Source: Chitinophagales bacterium (GTDB taxonomy: Bacteria > Bacteroidota > Bacteroidia > Chitinophagales > UBA2359). From it: a stretch of 64,000 bases of DNA. Location: the NCBI GenBank assembly GCA_041392475.1, contig JAWKLZ010000002.1, positions 1,434,501 through 1,498,500 of the forward strand, written 5' to 3'. The notes below the pieces were generated by a model. It searched no databases. It was not told the DNA's origin and saw only the letters and a program-made list of their open reading frames with translations. Positions 33,450 to 42,584 of the stretch are shown here, piece after piece (the first letter of the stretch is position 1; each line of letters begins with the position of its first letter). The position numbers were made by a program, and so were the translations under genes.

Positions 33450-34232
33450 TTACTTTCCTATAAACTCCGCCTTCCTTTTCTCCAAAAACGCCCCTGTTCC
33501 CTCTTTGAAGTCTTCGGTATCAAAACAATGTCCGAAAGCATTGATTTCCACTTCAAAACCATTGCGGCTTTCATCTGCAACAGCATTAACACAATCAATC
33601 GTTTGTGCCACAGCAATTGGCCCTTTTGTAGCAATTTTTTGAAGAATGCTGTTGCACTTCTCCAACAGTTCATCTTGTGGTACCACATAATTGACCAAAC
33701 CCAACTGCAAAGCAATCTCAGCAGCAATCATATCAGCGGTCAATAAATATTCCATTGCCTTGGTCTTGCCAATCAACTGCACCAAACGCTGTGTGCCACC
33801 ATATCCTGGAGGCAATCCCAAGTTCACCTCTGGTTGTCCAAAACGTGCATTGTCAGACGCTATTCGCATGTGGCAAGCCATCGTCAATTCACATCCGCCT
33901 CCCAAAGCAAATCCATTGACGGCTGCAATGACTGGTTTTGGATAGCCTTCAATATAATCCATCACTGAATGGCCATTGGCTGACAATTTTTTAGCTTGTT
34001 CTCCATTGAAACTGGAAAACTCGGAAATATCGGCTCCTGCTGCAAAGGCTTTTTTGCCTGATCCTGTCAAAATTACGCCTTTCACCGCATCATCATTGCG
34101 ATGCGCTATTAGTGCGGCTTTGATTTCCTGCAACAATTGAGCATTGAGCGCATTGAGTTTATCGGGGCGATTGATCGTAATGGTGAGAATATAGTCTTCG
34201 ATTTGAAGGAGAATGTATTGGTAGTTTTCCAT
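33450..34232 (-). CDS. Enoyl-CoA hydratase/isomerase family protein
   Basis: A protein of 260 residues from the ATG at 34232 (MENYQYILLQIEDYI); the frame is open 12 codons further. It hydrates trans-2-enoyl-CoA in fatty-acid or amino-acid degradation. The crotonase fold shows NRPDKLNALN near residue 20, the oxyanion loop KKAFAAGADISEF, GGGCELTMACHMRIAS with the first catalytic Glu, and FGQPEVNLGLPPGYGGTQRL with the second. Both catalytic glutamates are present, so it should be a hydratase rather than only an isomerase. The B12-binding protein lies 232 bp upstream on the same strand. Confidence 0.94.
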   Translation of the reverse strand: MENYQYILLQIEDYILTITINRPDKLNALNAQLLQEIKAALIAHRNDDAVKGVILTGSGKKAFAAGADISEFSSFNGEQAKKLSANGHSVMDYIEGYPKPVIAAVNGFALGGGCELTMACHMRIASDNARFGQPEVNLGLPPGYGGTQRLVQLIGKTKAMEYLLTADMIAAEIALQLGLVNYVVPQDELLEKCNSILQKIATKGPIAVAQTIDCVNAVADESRNGFEVEINAFGHCFDTEDFKEGTGAFLEKRKAEFIGK

Positions 34233-34464
34233 TTTTTTATATTTGAATTGCTTATCTGTTTCTGCCACGCCATCGGCGTAATCTGTTTAGTAACTCTAAT
34301 AAAATAACCTCATAATTTGGCATAAAGGCTTTTGAAGTTTTTTCTTTACAAAATATTGATTTTCATTATAAAGACAAATTTTTGAACTAAAACTTCAAAA
34401 GTCTAAATCGGGAAATTATTTTATTGGTAATCCTTCTAATCTGCACCATCAGCGTAATCTGCGA

Positions 34465-34896
34465 TCAAAAAGCACGATGTTCACTAACCCATTCACTGAT
34501 ATAATCCACAATATCGGTCATTTTAGTACCAGGAGGAAACAGCCCACCTACACCCATTTCTTGTAGCGTTTTCATGTCCTCTTCAGGAATAATTCCACCA
34601 CCTGTGAGCAAGACATCGTCCATTTCCTGTTCTTTCATTAATGCCAATACTTTGGGAAAAACGGTCATGTGTGCGCCAGAAAGAATACTGATGCCGATGA
34701 CATCCACATCCTCTTGCAGTGCTGCATTGACCACCATTTGAGGAGTTTGGCGCAAACCTGTGTATATCACCTCCATACCTGCATCTCTAAAGGCAGTTGC
34801 AATTACTTTAGCTCCCCTATCGTGACCGTCCAAACCGACCTTTGCCACCAAAACACGGATGGGTCTTTGAAGTTTAGGATTCATCTTGTTCGTCAT
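34465..34896 (-). CDS. Cobalamin-binding domain protein (methylmalonyl-CoA mutase C-terminal type)
   Basis: A 143-residue stand-alone B12-binding domain. The signature DGHDRG (residues 23-28, D-x-H-x-x-G) supplies the lower cobalt ligand His25; SILSGAHMT and GGGIIPEEDM are the other conserved loops that hold the nucleotide tail. It corresponds to the small subunit or C-terminal domain of acyl-CoA mutases such as methylmalonyl-CoA mutase; the catalytic large subunit is not in the window. It overlaps the end of a small upstream gene by 23 bp and probably forms an operon with it. Confidence 0.93.
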   Translation of the reverse strand: MTNKMNPKLQRPIRVLVAKVGLDGHDRGAKVIATAFRDAGMEVIYTGLRQTPQMVVNAALQEDVDVIGISILSGAHMTVFPKVLALMKEQEMDDVLLTGGGIIPEEDMKTLQEMGVGGLFPPGTKMTDIVDYISEWVSEHRAF

Positions 34897-35107
34897 TGAT
34901 GTTCGTTTTTATTCCTCCCTTGCGAAGTTCTTCTGTATCTTCTCGATCTTTGAGTTTTTTGTCATCAACGTGCTTGTCCAAAAACTCATTGATGGCATCA
35001 ATATCTAGATTGGTTTTGATTTCTCCAAATTCATTGACGTTAATTTTGTAGTCTTTCAAGTCCTCTTTACTGAATGATTTTTTAACAATCTTTTTTTTGT
35101 TCGACAC
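34874..35107 (-). CDS. Small charged hypothetical protein
   Basis: A 77-residue protein starting with GTG (MSNKKKIVKK) and rich in Lys, Asp and Glu, with no signal peptide and no hydrophobic core. The pattern FSKEDLKDYKINVNEFGEI suggests helix-strand elements, but it matches no family I can name. Its end overlaps the start of the B12-binding protein gene by 23 bp and both are on the minus strand, which indicates translational coupling and a role linked to that protein, perhaps as an assembly factor; this is inference. Confidence 0.6.
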   Translation of the reverse strand: MSNKKKIVKKSFSKEDLKDYKINVNEFGEIKTNLDIDAINEFLDKHVDDKKLKDREDTEELRKGGIKTNINDEQDES

Positions 35108-35242
35108 GTTTATTAAATTTTTAGGTTTTTGATAGAAAAAAATAGTGCCTATTTAACGATATTGACTGTCGTTTCGTTCCTAATATTTTTTCAAATTGAC
35201 CTAAATTTTCATTTTGATTGATTTCTAACTAATTTTGCCTAC

Positions 35243-36202
35243 ATGGAAACCAGTGAATTAATAAAAAAAGTTCGTAAAATCGAAATAAAAACGAAAGGAT
35301 TATCCAATCATATCTTTTCGGGAGAATATCACAGTGCCTTCAAAGGGAGAGGAATGTCATTCAGTGAAGTGCGTGAATACAGTTTTGGTGATGACATCAA
35401 AGCAATAGATTGGAATGTGACCGCTCGCTTTAATACACCTTATGTCAAAATCTTTGAAGAAGAACGAGAATTGACAGTCATGTTGTTGGTGGACATGAGT
35501 GCTTCTGCTTTTTTCGGCACAGCTAATCAAATGAAAAATGAGATGATTACCGAAATTTGTGCTGTTTTAGCTTTCTCTGCAATCAATAATAATGATAAAG
35601 TTGGCGTTATATTTTTTAGCGACAAGATTGAAAAGTTCATTCCGCCTAAAAAAGGTAAGGCACACGTTCTAAGAATAATCCGAGAACTGATTGAAGTGGG
35701 ATACAGTGACCTCACATTGCAGGAGAATAAAACGAAAGAATCTGCTTTTCAACAAATAAAGTCGCTTTTTCAAGCCAAAGCAAAAAAAGAAACACCTACT
35801 ACAAAAACAGATATTGAATTGGCATTGAAGTATTTCGGCAATGTAATCAAAAAAAAATGTATTGCTTTTTTATTATCGGATTTTATAGACGATCATTACG
35901 AAAAATCACTCAACATCGTTGGGCGCAAACATGATTTAGTAGGGATTCGCATTTACGATCCCCGTGAACAAGAACTTCCTTCTGTTGGTTTGATACGGGT
36001 GAAGGATGCAGAAACGGGACACACAATTTGGTTGGATACTGCAAACCAGGCTGAAATGAAAAGGTATAAGGTGAATTACTTGAAAAATGCTGATAATTGT
36101 AAACAGATTTTTTCTAAAAGTGGTGCAGATTTAATCAGTATTCCTACCAACCGTCCTTATGTGAAGTATTTAATGAATTTTTTCAAAAAAAGAGGCAACT
36201 AA
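35243..36202 (+). CDS. DUF58 domain-containing protein
   Basis: A 319-residue cytosolic protein. The DUF58 signature GMSFSEVREYSFGDDIKAIDWNVTAR occurs around residues 38-63, followed by a von Willebrand A-like segment (LLVDMSASAFFG, where the MIDAS-type DxSxS reads DMSAS). In Bacteroidota such proteins sit in Bat (aerotolerance) operons between a MoxR-type AAA+ ATPase and BatA-type proteins, where they serve as adaptors for envelope or stress functions. Here no MoxR gene lies upstream, and two small secreted proteins follow within 10-20 bp, so the operon is incomplete compared with the usual one. It is on the plus strand and starts 135 bp from the divergent GTG gene. Confidence 0.9.
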   Translation: METSELIKKVRKIEIKTKGLSNHIFSGEYHSAFKGRGMSFSEVREYSFGDDIKAIDWNVTARFNTPYVKIFEEERELTVMLLVDMSASAFFGTANQMKNEMITEICAVLAFSAINNNDKVGVIFFSDKIEKFIPPKKGKAHVLRIIRELIEVGYSDLTLQENKTKESAFQQIKSLFQAKAKKETPTTKTDIELALKYFGNVIKKKCIAFLLSDFIDDHYEKSLNIVGRKHDLVGIRIYDPREQELPSVGLIRVKDAETGHTIWLDTANQAEMKRYKVNYLKNADNCKQIFSKSGADLISIPTNRPYVKYLMNFFKKRGN

Positions 36203-36211
36203 GAATAGAAC

Positions 36212-36931
36212 ATGAACACACATATATATAACATCATAATTTTACTTTTAGTATTATCTAATTGTATGACATCGGCACAAAACAGTACAGAAGAACCTGG
36301 TACTATTGGCCCTGCTTCGAGTCTCAACATAGATACAAGTCCGATTGGTGCAAGTACTAAAATAGAAGATAAAAAAGATTTTTTGTCTAAATATGAATTT
36401 TATACTGCATTGCTTAATGCGCTACCCTTTGGTTGGCAATTGAGCGAAAGAGAGTCGAATATTATTATTTCACGAAGCGATGTAACTATCCAAAAAAATC
36501 CTCTGACTATCACCCCTTCAGACCCTATCTTGGAGGAACAACAGGCAAATTTACAATACGGAAAAAAAACATATGAATTAGTGCTTCGATTCGAATCTTA
36601 TCCCAAAGCGCAATACCTGAGTTCCAAAGAACGATTTGGAGATGTAAATAGTCAACTAGAAAAGTTGGAAGAAAAATATGCAGTGGCAGAGATGAAATTG
36701 GATGATGGCACAGGTTGGTACATTGCCAGAAATAAAGACCAGAAGAATAGATTGGTGTTTTTCCACATCGAGAAAGCAACTTTAGAAGAACAACTCAAAC
36801 CTGTGCCAGCACTATATGTAGAAAATTATGCGGTTCATATCGAAAAAGAATCCTATTTTAAATTATTCCCTTCGATTGTTGAGTCTCAGTTGAATTCTAT
36901 CATTCAACAAATACACTCTTTGCTAAAATGA
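36212..36931 (+). CDS. Hypothetical secreted protein (DUF58 operon)
   Basis: A 239-residue protein with a signal peptide (hydrophobic YNIIILLLVLSNCMTSA, cleaved before QNST; alternatively the SNC triad is a weak lipobox). It has a Ser/Pro-rich linker and then an alpha/beta domain with no family I recognise. Motifs such as LPFGWQLSERESNIIISR and YLSSKERFGDVNSQLEKLEEKY are seen. It starts 9 bp after DUF58 and is followed by another small secreted protein 16 bp later, so the three form an operon. Confidence 0.7.
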   Translation: MNTHIYNIIILLLVLSNCMTSAQNSTEEPGTIGPASSLNIDTSPIGASTKIEDKKDFLSKYEFYTALLNALPFGWQLSERESNIIISRSDVTIQKNPLTITPSDPILEEQQANLQYGKKTYELVLRFESYPKAQYLSSKERFGDVNSQLEKLEEKYAVAEMKLDDGTGWYIARNKDQKNRLVFFHIEKATLEEQLKPVPALYVENYAVHIEKESYFKLFPSIVESQLNSIIQQIHSLLK

Positions 36932-36947
36932 TAAATTGTCTAATCCT

Positions 36948-37304
36948 ATGAAAAACCTACTATTCTTATTCTTGCTTACTGCAATCACTTCAATAATGAC
37001 TGCACAAATTCCCAAAGAATCTATTGAAAATCAAACCCCAGAAAATCAAAACAAGATAGAATCGCAGGAATGGTATCAGATTCACCTCGAAAAACCCATT
37101 CAGCGAATTGAAGAAATTTTCTACGACAATGAAGAAAAAACGCCCATTGAAAACGAAATTTCAAAAGATAGACAAAGCATCATCCTAAAAAACTACTCTA
37201 AAAAAGGACGCGTGAAAGTCCGTTTGGTATTTGAAGATGGTGGCGAAGTAATCGAAACAATCACCAAAAGCTCTTGTTTTATTGATCCAGTGATTCCTTT
37301 GTGA
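36948..37304 (+). CDS. Small secreted hypothetical protein (DUF58 operon)
   Basis: A protein of 118 residues from the ATG at 36948 (MKNLLFLFLLTAITSIMTAQ), with an N-terminal signal peptide cleaved after TA and a single predicted beta-rich domain: KPIQRIEEIFYDNEEKTPIE and SKKGRVKVRLVFEDGGEVIE. It resembles the last, small member of Bat-like clusters in shape only. Its function is unknown. The gene is followed by 34 bp to the convergent barrel protein gene. Confidence 0.6.
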   Translation: MKNLLFLFLLTAITSIMTAQIPKESIENQTPENQNKIESQEWYQIHLEKPIQRIEEIFYDNEEKTPIENEISKDRQSIILKNYSKKGRVKVRLVFEDGGEVIETITKSSCFIDPVIPL

Positions 37305-37338
37305 AAATTATTGCAGAAGTCACAGAATAAAAGCCCAT

Positions 37339-38187
37339 TCAAAAAGACAAATATACGCCCAAGCTAAAAGCAAAATACTCAAGCGATTGGCGAAATTTTA
37401 CGTCATCATTGACGGTACTTCCCAACAATTCTTTTTCTTCAACTGTATAGTCAAAAGTACTTCGCATGTAATTGTATTGCAGTGAACTACTAAAACCAAA
37501 TAATTTTGATGCCTGCCATTTCGCTTTCGCTTCAATTCCAATACTTGGCATTGCAAAACTCTCTTTTGCAGGAAGATAGTGAATCGTTCGGGTATTGTTG
37601 CTATTTTTTTCCTTCAAAAAAAGATAGGGTTCAGTAGCTGTTAACCAAGCAAGTCCCAAGTTCACCGAAGGTTCAAACTGTATTTTGCCATTGCCAATTG
37701 TTTTTGCCAATGATACACCCAATCCGCCAACTGTATAATTGTACTCTTTGTTACTATATGGGTCGTTCACTGGATTTATACACAAAATATCCTCTCTGAA
37801 AAAATAATCACCATCAGGATTTTCCAAATCAACAAGGTGTCGTTTTTGCCAGAAATCATTATAGCCCTGACAATCCCTTGTAATAGAAGTATTGAGCGAT
37901 AAAAAGAATCCTAATTTCAAGCGTTCCTTTATCGGAAAGCGAAACGAAACAATCGTACCTGTTCCTTGACCCGAATCCTCTGCATCTAAAAAATAGATGC
38001 TCTCTCCTACTTGCGGTTTTTTACTCAAGTAATGCCCAAATTGTGAGCCAATTATCTGTACCTCAACTTCAAAATGAATCGGTTTTCCACTTTCATCTTG
38101 TTCATTAGGCATTCCATTTTGTGCTTGCAGTGAACAAACATTGCAGCAAATACAAAAAAACAACCAACAGTACTGCATCTTTTTCAT
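37339..38187 (-). CDS. Outer membrane beta-barrel protein
   Basis: A 282-residue protein with a signal peptide (CWLFFCICCNVCSLQA, before QNGM) containing an unusual run of five cysteines. The mature part has about twelve amphipathic strands (VQIIGSQFGHYL, YFFREDILCIN, YNYTVGGLGVSLAKTIG, KIQFEPSVNLGLAWL, FGFSSSLQYNYMRS) and ends LEYFAFSLGVYLSF with the C-terminal Phe typical for barrel insertion. It follows a small lipoprotein-like gene by 15 bp and is probably made with it. Ligand and role are unknown. Confidence 0.75.
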   Translation of the reverse strand: MKKMQYCWLFFCICCNVCSLQAQNGMPNEQDESGKPIHFEVEVQIIGSQFGHYLSKKPQVGESIYFLDAEDSGQGTGTIVSFRFPIKERLKLGFFLSLNTSITRDCQGYNDFWQKRHLVDLENPDGDYFFREDILCINPVNDPYSNKEYNYTVGGLGVSLAKTIGNGKIQFEPSVNLGLAWLTATEPYLFLKEKNSNNTRTIHYLPAKESFAMPSIGIEAKAKWQASKLFGFSSSLQYNYMRSTFDYTVEEKELLGSTVNDDVKFRQSLEYFAFSLGVYLSF

Positions 38188-38202
38188 AGCTCATTTCTTC
38201 AA

Positions 38203-38823
38203 TTAGTACAATACAATACTTTCAGTCGTATCTCTCAATACAGCCGAACTGGATAATTCTACTTCTACAACAAACTGAAAAACAGAATCTAAGGTCGGTT
38301 CTTTTAGAAGTAGCAAATCAAAATCGGTGAATAAATCATACTCCGCCTGTTCGTTTATTTGCTCCAAAAAATCAGCAATCGGAACTGCCTGAGCGAGTTT
38401 TTCTTCTAAACTGCTATATGTAGTCACAGAATTTCTCCTCTTTGCTGCAAAATAATCTTCTAAGGATGTTCCTGACAGATGGTTTTCGTCAAAATCGGAT
38501 AAGGGAAATACAGAAATTCCTACAATGGTATCATTTGTCGAATACGTTTCTAAACAGGAGGTGGCATAAGCACTGTTGATAAAGCCTTTGAAGCAAGGCT
38601 GTTGGTAAACAAAATCAAATCCCATATGGACTCTCAAAGCATAAGCAATGGCAGATAAGCGGTTGTCTGATGCTTCAATGGGTTCTGCCCCTCGATTGTC
38701 TATGTGGGTCAATGAAAGGTCTGACCATTGATAGGTATAAAGTTCTTCGCAGCAACTGGTTGCCAAAAACAAAGCACCCAACTGTAGAAGAAATAGAATC
38801 AAACAAACACGTAAGACTTTCAT
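38203..38823 (-). CDS. Hypothetical lipoprotein-like protein (DUF5034-like)
   Basis: A 206-residue protein whose N-terminus ends in LATSCCEELYTY. Cys24 could be acylated, although the lipobox (ATSC) is not ideal. The SCCEE start, the YQWSDLSLTHIDNRG region and several later cysteines recall DUF5034-type lipoproteins of Bacteroidota. The mature protein is acidic and beta-rich, with no catalytic motif visible. It starts upstream of and in operon with the barrel protein. The family assignment is tentative. Confidence 0.6.
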   Translation of the reverse strand: MKVLRVCLILFLLQLGALFLATSCCEELYTYQWSDLSLTHIDNRGAEPIEASDNRLSAIAYALRVHMGFDFVYQQPCFKGFINSAYATSCLETYSTNDTIVGISVFPLSDFDENHLSGTSLEDYFAAKRRNSVTTYSSLEEKLAQAVPIADFLEQINEQAEYDLFTDFDLLLLKEPTLDSVFQFVVEVELSSSAVLRDTTESIVLY

Positions 38824-38925
38824 AGGAATTGGTTTAAATTCTTTTGAAGTAAAACGTATTTTTGGTGGAGGAGGTTGTTTTATAATTGCAGTACTTGGCC
38901 TGTACTACCTGAAAGATGGCATTAT

Positions 38926-40986
38926 TTATTGTTGTATCAACACCATCGCAGAAATTCCCTTCAAGTTCACCTTTCCACTCACTTCAATAATGCCCTTTTC
39001 GTCTATTTTTTCTTGGGTCAATACCATCGTCCATTTCCCCTCAGGTAGTTTCACCATTTTATCCGATGCGTCACCATTGAAGTACACCAAAATATTTTTC
39101 CAAACGTCTCCGTTTGCATTGTCCGAAATTTGATAGCCTACTAAGTTTTTGTCGCCCACATTGAAGTCCAAGAAAGTCAAATGCTTGGCCACCAGCTCAG
39201 TAGTTGACATTCGAAAAGCAGGATGTGCTTTGCGGAGGGCTATCAGGTTTTTGGTGTAATCAAAGAGAGCTTTGTATTGAGTCTTTCGTGACCAATCAAT
39301 TTGGTTGATGCTGTCAGGTGATTCAAACGAATTTTCTACACCTTTTTTGGTGCGGGCAATTTCTGAGCCTGCGTGTAGGAAGGAAACTCCTTGTGAAGTC
39401 AATACAATGGTCATTGCCAACTGCTGCATTTTCAAGCGTGTAGCTTCATCATCGTTTTTGTTGGAGAGGAAGATGCGGTCAAAGAGGGTATTGTTGTCGT
39501 GACAAGATACATAGTTGATGCACTGAATGGGGTCATTTGCCCAAAACGCATCGGAATAATTGACCTTTTTGTAGTCTATTTGAGGATGTTGTGTTGCTGC
39601 CACAATGCCGAACTTAATGGTTTCCTCTTTACCGTCTGCGCCACTGACAAAACCTTTTTTTTCGTGATTGAACACACTGCCCTTCAATCCGTCCCGCATA
39701 TCATCGCTAAAGGCTGCAATTTTGTTCAACTGTGGTGTGTGGTGCTTCAATGCTCGTTTTTCGACTGGTAAAGGACTATCACCTGAAGTCCAGCCTTCGC
39801 CATACACAAAGATAGCAGGGTTGATTTCGTCCAATGCCGCCCGAATTTGGTTCATGGTTTCGATGTCGTGAATCGCCATCAAGTCAAATCGAAAACCGTC
39901 AATGTGGTATTCTTCTACCCAATATTTGACCGATTCAATCATGAATTTTCGTACCATTGCCCGCTCGGAAGCGGTTTCATTACCACAACCTGATGCGTTG
40001 GAGAATGTGCCATCGGCGTTTTTGCGGTAGTAGTAATCGGGTACAAGCTGCTCTAAATAAGAAGTTTCCGTCAATCCTGTATGGTTGTAAACAACATCCA
40101 TGATAACCCTGATTCCTACATCGTGAAATGCTTTAATCATTTGTTTCATTTCCTTGATGCGGGTCGTGCCATCGTGCGGATAGGTGCTGAATGAACCTTC
40201 GGGAGCGTTGTAGTTCAAAGGGTCGTAGCCCCAATTGTATTGTGCACTGTCCAATTTTGTTTCGTCAATTGAACGATGGTCGAAAGTCGGCAATAGGTGA
40301 ACATGGGTAATACCAAGTTCTTTGATGTGGTCCAAAGTAGTAGTCAATCCATCGGCATTTTTAGTGCCTTCGTATGTCAGTCCAAGGTATTTGCCACGAT
40401 GCTCCGTGGGTACACCTGAACTTGGGTGAATGCTCAAATCTCTGATGTGTAATTCATACAAAATGATGTCTGTAAAATTTTGAAGGGATAGTTTTTTGTC
40501 ATTTTCCCAACCTGCGGGATTGGTAGCTGCTAAGTCTGCAATGACTCCCCTTTTACCGTTTACCCCTACAATTTTGACATAAGGATCGAGAGTTTCTCCC
40601 AGCCATTTGTCGCCTACTTTCACTTGAAAGGTGTAGTATTTTCCTTTCCAATCTCCTTCAAGTTTGATTTCCCATACGCCATTTTCTACTCGGCTCATTG
40701 GTTTTTCTTCAATGGGTAGCCCTTCAATGCCTGTTTCGTAGAAAATAATTTTGGCTTCGTTTGCAGTAGGTGCCCATATTTTGAAGGTGGAGGCTTGTGG
40801 GGTATAAGTTAAACCTAAGTCATTGCCATTGTAAACGGGGTATTCTTCAAAGGAATTGAAGGTTGTTTGAAAATCTTTTTTGGAAGTGGATTGCTCCAAT
40901 TGTTGACAGGATGAAATAGTTGCCATTGTAGTTAGGATGATTGTCAGTACACAAATATTGAAGTTGAAGGCGAAAATACGTTTCAT
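38926..40986 (-). CDS. pulA: Type I pullulanase, lipoprotein
   Basis: A 686-residue glycoside hydrolase family 13 enzyme that splits alpha-1,6 bonds in pullulan or branched starch. The lipobox ISSC places the acylated Cys27, so it is anchored to the membrane, probably facing outward. An N-terminal CBM48-like domain (about residues 50-160) precedes the TIM barrel. Conserved motifs: RVIMDVVYNHTG, GFRFDLMAIHD with the catalytic Asp nucleophile, VYGEGWTSG with the acid Glu, and NYVSCHDNNTLFDR with the third Asp. A short C-terminal beta domain follows. It lies downstream of a SusC/SusD pair and a barrel protein on the same strand, so it may belong to a starch-use locus, although terminators separate the genes. 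Confidence 0.93.
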   Translation of the reverse strand: MKRIFAFNFNICVLTIILTTMATISSCQQLEQSTSKKDFQTTFNSFEEYPVYNGNDLGLTYTPQASTFKIWAPTANEAKIIFYETGIEGLPIEEKPMSRVENGVWEIKLEGDWKGKYYTFQVKVGDKWLGETLDPYVKIVGVNGKRGVIADLAATNPAGWENDKKLSLQNFTDIILYELHIRDLSIHPSSGVPTEHRGKYLGLTYEGTKNADGLTTTLDHIKELGITHVHLLPTFDHRSIDETKLDSAQYNWGYDPLNYNAPEGSFSTYPHDGTTRIKEMKQMIKAFHDVGIRVIMDVVYNHTGLTETSYLEQLVPDYYYRKNADGTFSNASGCGNETASERAMVRKFMIESVKYWVEEYHIDGFRFDLMAIHDIETMNQIRAALDEINPAIFVYGEGWTSGDSPLPVEKRALKHHTPQLNKIAAFSDDMRDGLKGSVFNHEKKGFVSGADGKEETIKFGIVAATQHPQIDYKKVNYSDAFWANDPIQCINYVSCHDNNTLFDRIFLSNKNDDEATRLKMQQLAMTIVLTSQGVSFLHAGSEIARTKKGVENSFESPDSINQIDWSRKTQYKALFDYTKNLIALRKAHPAFRMSTTELVAKHLTFLDFNVGDKNLVGYQISDNANGDVWKNILVYFNGDASDKMVKLPEGKWTMVLTQEKIDEKGIIEVSGKVNLKGISAMVLIQQ

Positions 40987-41080
40987 TGTAGAAATTGTTT
41001 GAAGGAAAGCTATTTTTTTGTAGCGAAAGATAGGAAGTATAATGTCAAATTCAAAGAATCTACTATGAAGGGGTATAAAA

Positions 41081-41110
41081 AAAGGCTATCCACAAAAATG
41101 GGTAGCCTTT
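41081..41110 (-). terminator. Rho-independent terminator of the barrel-protein gene
   Basis: AAAGGCTATCC and GGGTAGCCTTT pair over 10-11 bp with one mismatch; on the minus strand the stem runs into TTTTTTTATA. It lies 37 bp downstream of the stop codon at 41148 and 95 bp upstream of pulA. Confidence 0.8.
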
Positions 41111-41147
41111 CACAAATTATAGAGGACTATTGAAGATTCTGTTTTCA

Positions 41148-42422
41148 TTAAAAATGGAAGCGATAGCCACAACCAAAGTTGAGTTGGCTGTAATCAACTT
41201 TTAAATCTCTTATCTCTAAGCTATTGAAGTAAGCAGCAGGATTGAAGTTTGGCAATAAATAACTTCCTTTGACATAGATTTCACTGTGTTCACTAAAATT
41301 CACTTTAATATCAGTGCCAAAAGCACTCCAATTTCGGTCTTTCAGTTCATAGGGAATATTATCTTGTCGCTTATTGGGGACATAAAAATTGTTGTTGGGA
41401 TAGTTGAACCATGAGTAATTTATAAACGGTGCAAGTGCTACTCTTTTCCCCAATCGCACATTGTAAGCAAGCGAAAATCCATAGGATAGTCTGTTTTTGG
41501 GATGCAAATCGCCGCTAGTGACCGTTGAAATAAAAGATTCAAGTATTCCGTCGGTATATTTAGGTTCTTTAAATTGAGTATTCCTATAAGATGTCCAATA
41601 ATATGTTGATTCTGAAGATGCGGATATGTCAAATTGAATTTTCTTAAAAGTATATCCTATGTTTATGGACGCTCCCCCTGAATTGAAAGATACCTCATAA
41701 TTTGTCGGATAATTGGTGGATAGGTTGATATATTGATACTCTAAATTTCCCGAACCTGTAAATATTTCAAAACCAAGATACAATCCATCTTTTGCAACGA
41801 TGCTTTTTTTCTGAGGTGTTTTGTCTAAGGTAAGTTGTTCTTCATTCACTAAATCACGGTCTTTTCGTGCTTCTTTCACCAATTCATTGTACTCTATTTC
41901 TTTGTGATTGTTTGTGTTATAGAGCCAAAAAGCATATTTATTTCCTTCCTTGCTCTCTAATTTTATTTTTTGTGTTTTTTTATTGTTGGCAAAAGAAAAT
42001 GGAATACCATCATTTTGGTAATTCCCATCCATATTGTAGTCTATAAAATACACGGGTTTTGAGCTAAGATAATCTCCAATCAATAAAATAACTACTGCTC
42101 CTTCTCCACAGTTGATGCAATTTTCAAGATACGCTATAGCATATACTTTATTGCTGAAAGCATCAAATACCGTAGGGCAAATCAACTCTAATTGGTTGGG
42201 TAATTTGTTTTTTAATTGAGGATGAAAAACCTTGAAGTGTTGTAAGTCTATCTGTTGTCTTTGGTATTCATAAAAATAAAATATGACTTCACTTTCATTA
42301 TTTTCACGCTGATAAAAATAGGTGTACTTATTGGTTTCAACCGTATTATTAATTATTTGTTGAGCGAAAGTGTTCATCGCAAAAAGAAAAAAAGCAAGAA
42401 AGACGAGTATTATTTTTTTCAT
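41148..42422 (-). CDS. Secreted protein with C-terminal outer membrane barrel
   Basis: A 424-residue protein with a signal peptide (ILVFLAFFLFAMNTFA, cleaved before QQII). Residues about 25-200 form a periplasmic or surface domain with an unusual pair of cysteines (LENCINCGEG) and YFIDYNMDGNYQNDGIPF, which looks like a calcium-binding type loop. The C-terminal 220 residues are barrel strands (KKIQFDISASSESTYYWTSY, GYFSLAYNVRLGKRVAL-type repeats) and end FGCGYRFHF. Position between SusD and pullulanase suggests a link to glycan uptake; it is not a known Sus protein. Flanking terminators argue that it is transcribed separately. Confidence 0.7.
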   Translation of the reverse strand: MKKIILVFLAFFLFAMNTFAQQIINNTVETNKYTYFYQRENNESEVIFYFYEYQRQQIDLQHFKVFHPQLKNKLPNQLELICPTVFDAFSNKVYAIAYLENCINCGEGAVVILLIGDYLSSKPVYFIDYNMDGNYQNDGIPFSFANNKKTQKIKLESKEGNKYAFWLYNTNNHKEIEYNELVKEARKDRDLVNEEQLTLDKTPQKKSIVAKDGLYLGFEIFTGSGNLEYQYINLSTNYPTNYEVSFNSGGASINIGYTFKKIQFDISASSESTYYWTSYRNTQFKEPKYTDGILESFISTVTSGDLHPKNRLSYGFSLAYNVRLGKRVALAPFINYSWFNYPNNNFYVPNKRQDNIPYELKDRNWSAFGTDIKVNFSEHSEIYVKGSYLLPNFNPAAYFNSLEIRDLKVDYSQLNFGCGYRFHF

Positions 42423-42528
42423 AGTAACAGATTTATGAAATTATTGAAAGCAAACAAATTAGATGTTTTCATGAATTTTCCCAATTATGATTGCTTCTAT
42501 ATTTGCCTGTAATAAGACATTAATAGAA

Positions 42529-42555
42529 AAGGGTTGCTAGAATATAGCAACCCTT
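42529..42555 (-). terminator. Rho-independent terminator of the SusC/SusD transcript
   Basis: AAGGGTTGCTA and TAGCAACCCTT form a perfect 11-bp stem with a 5-nt loop; the minus strand continues TTCTATT. It lies 30 bp downstream of the SusD stop codon. Confidence 0.8.
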
Positions 42556-42584
42556 CTATTCATTTCATAAAAAATAAATATATG

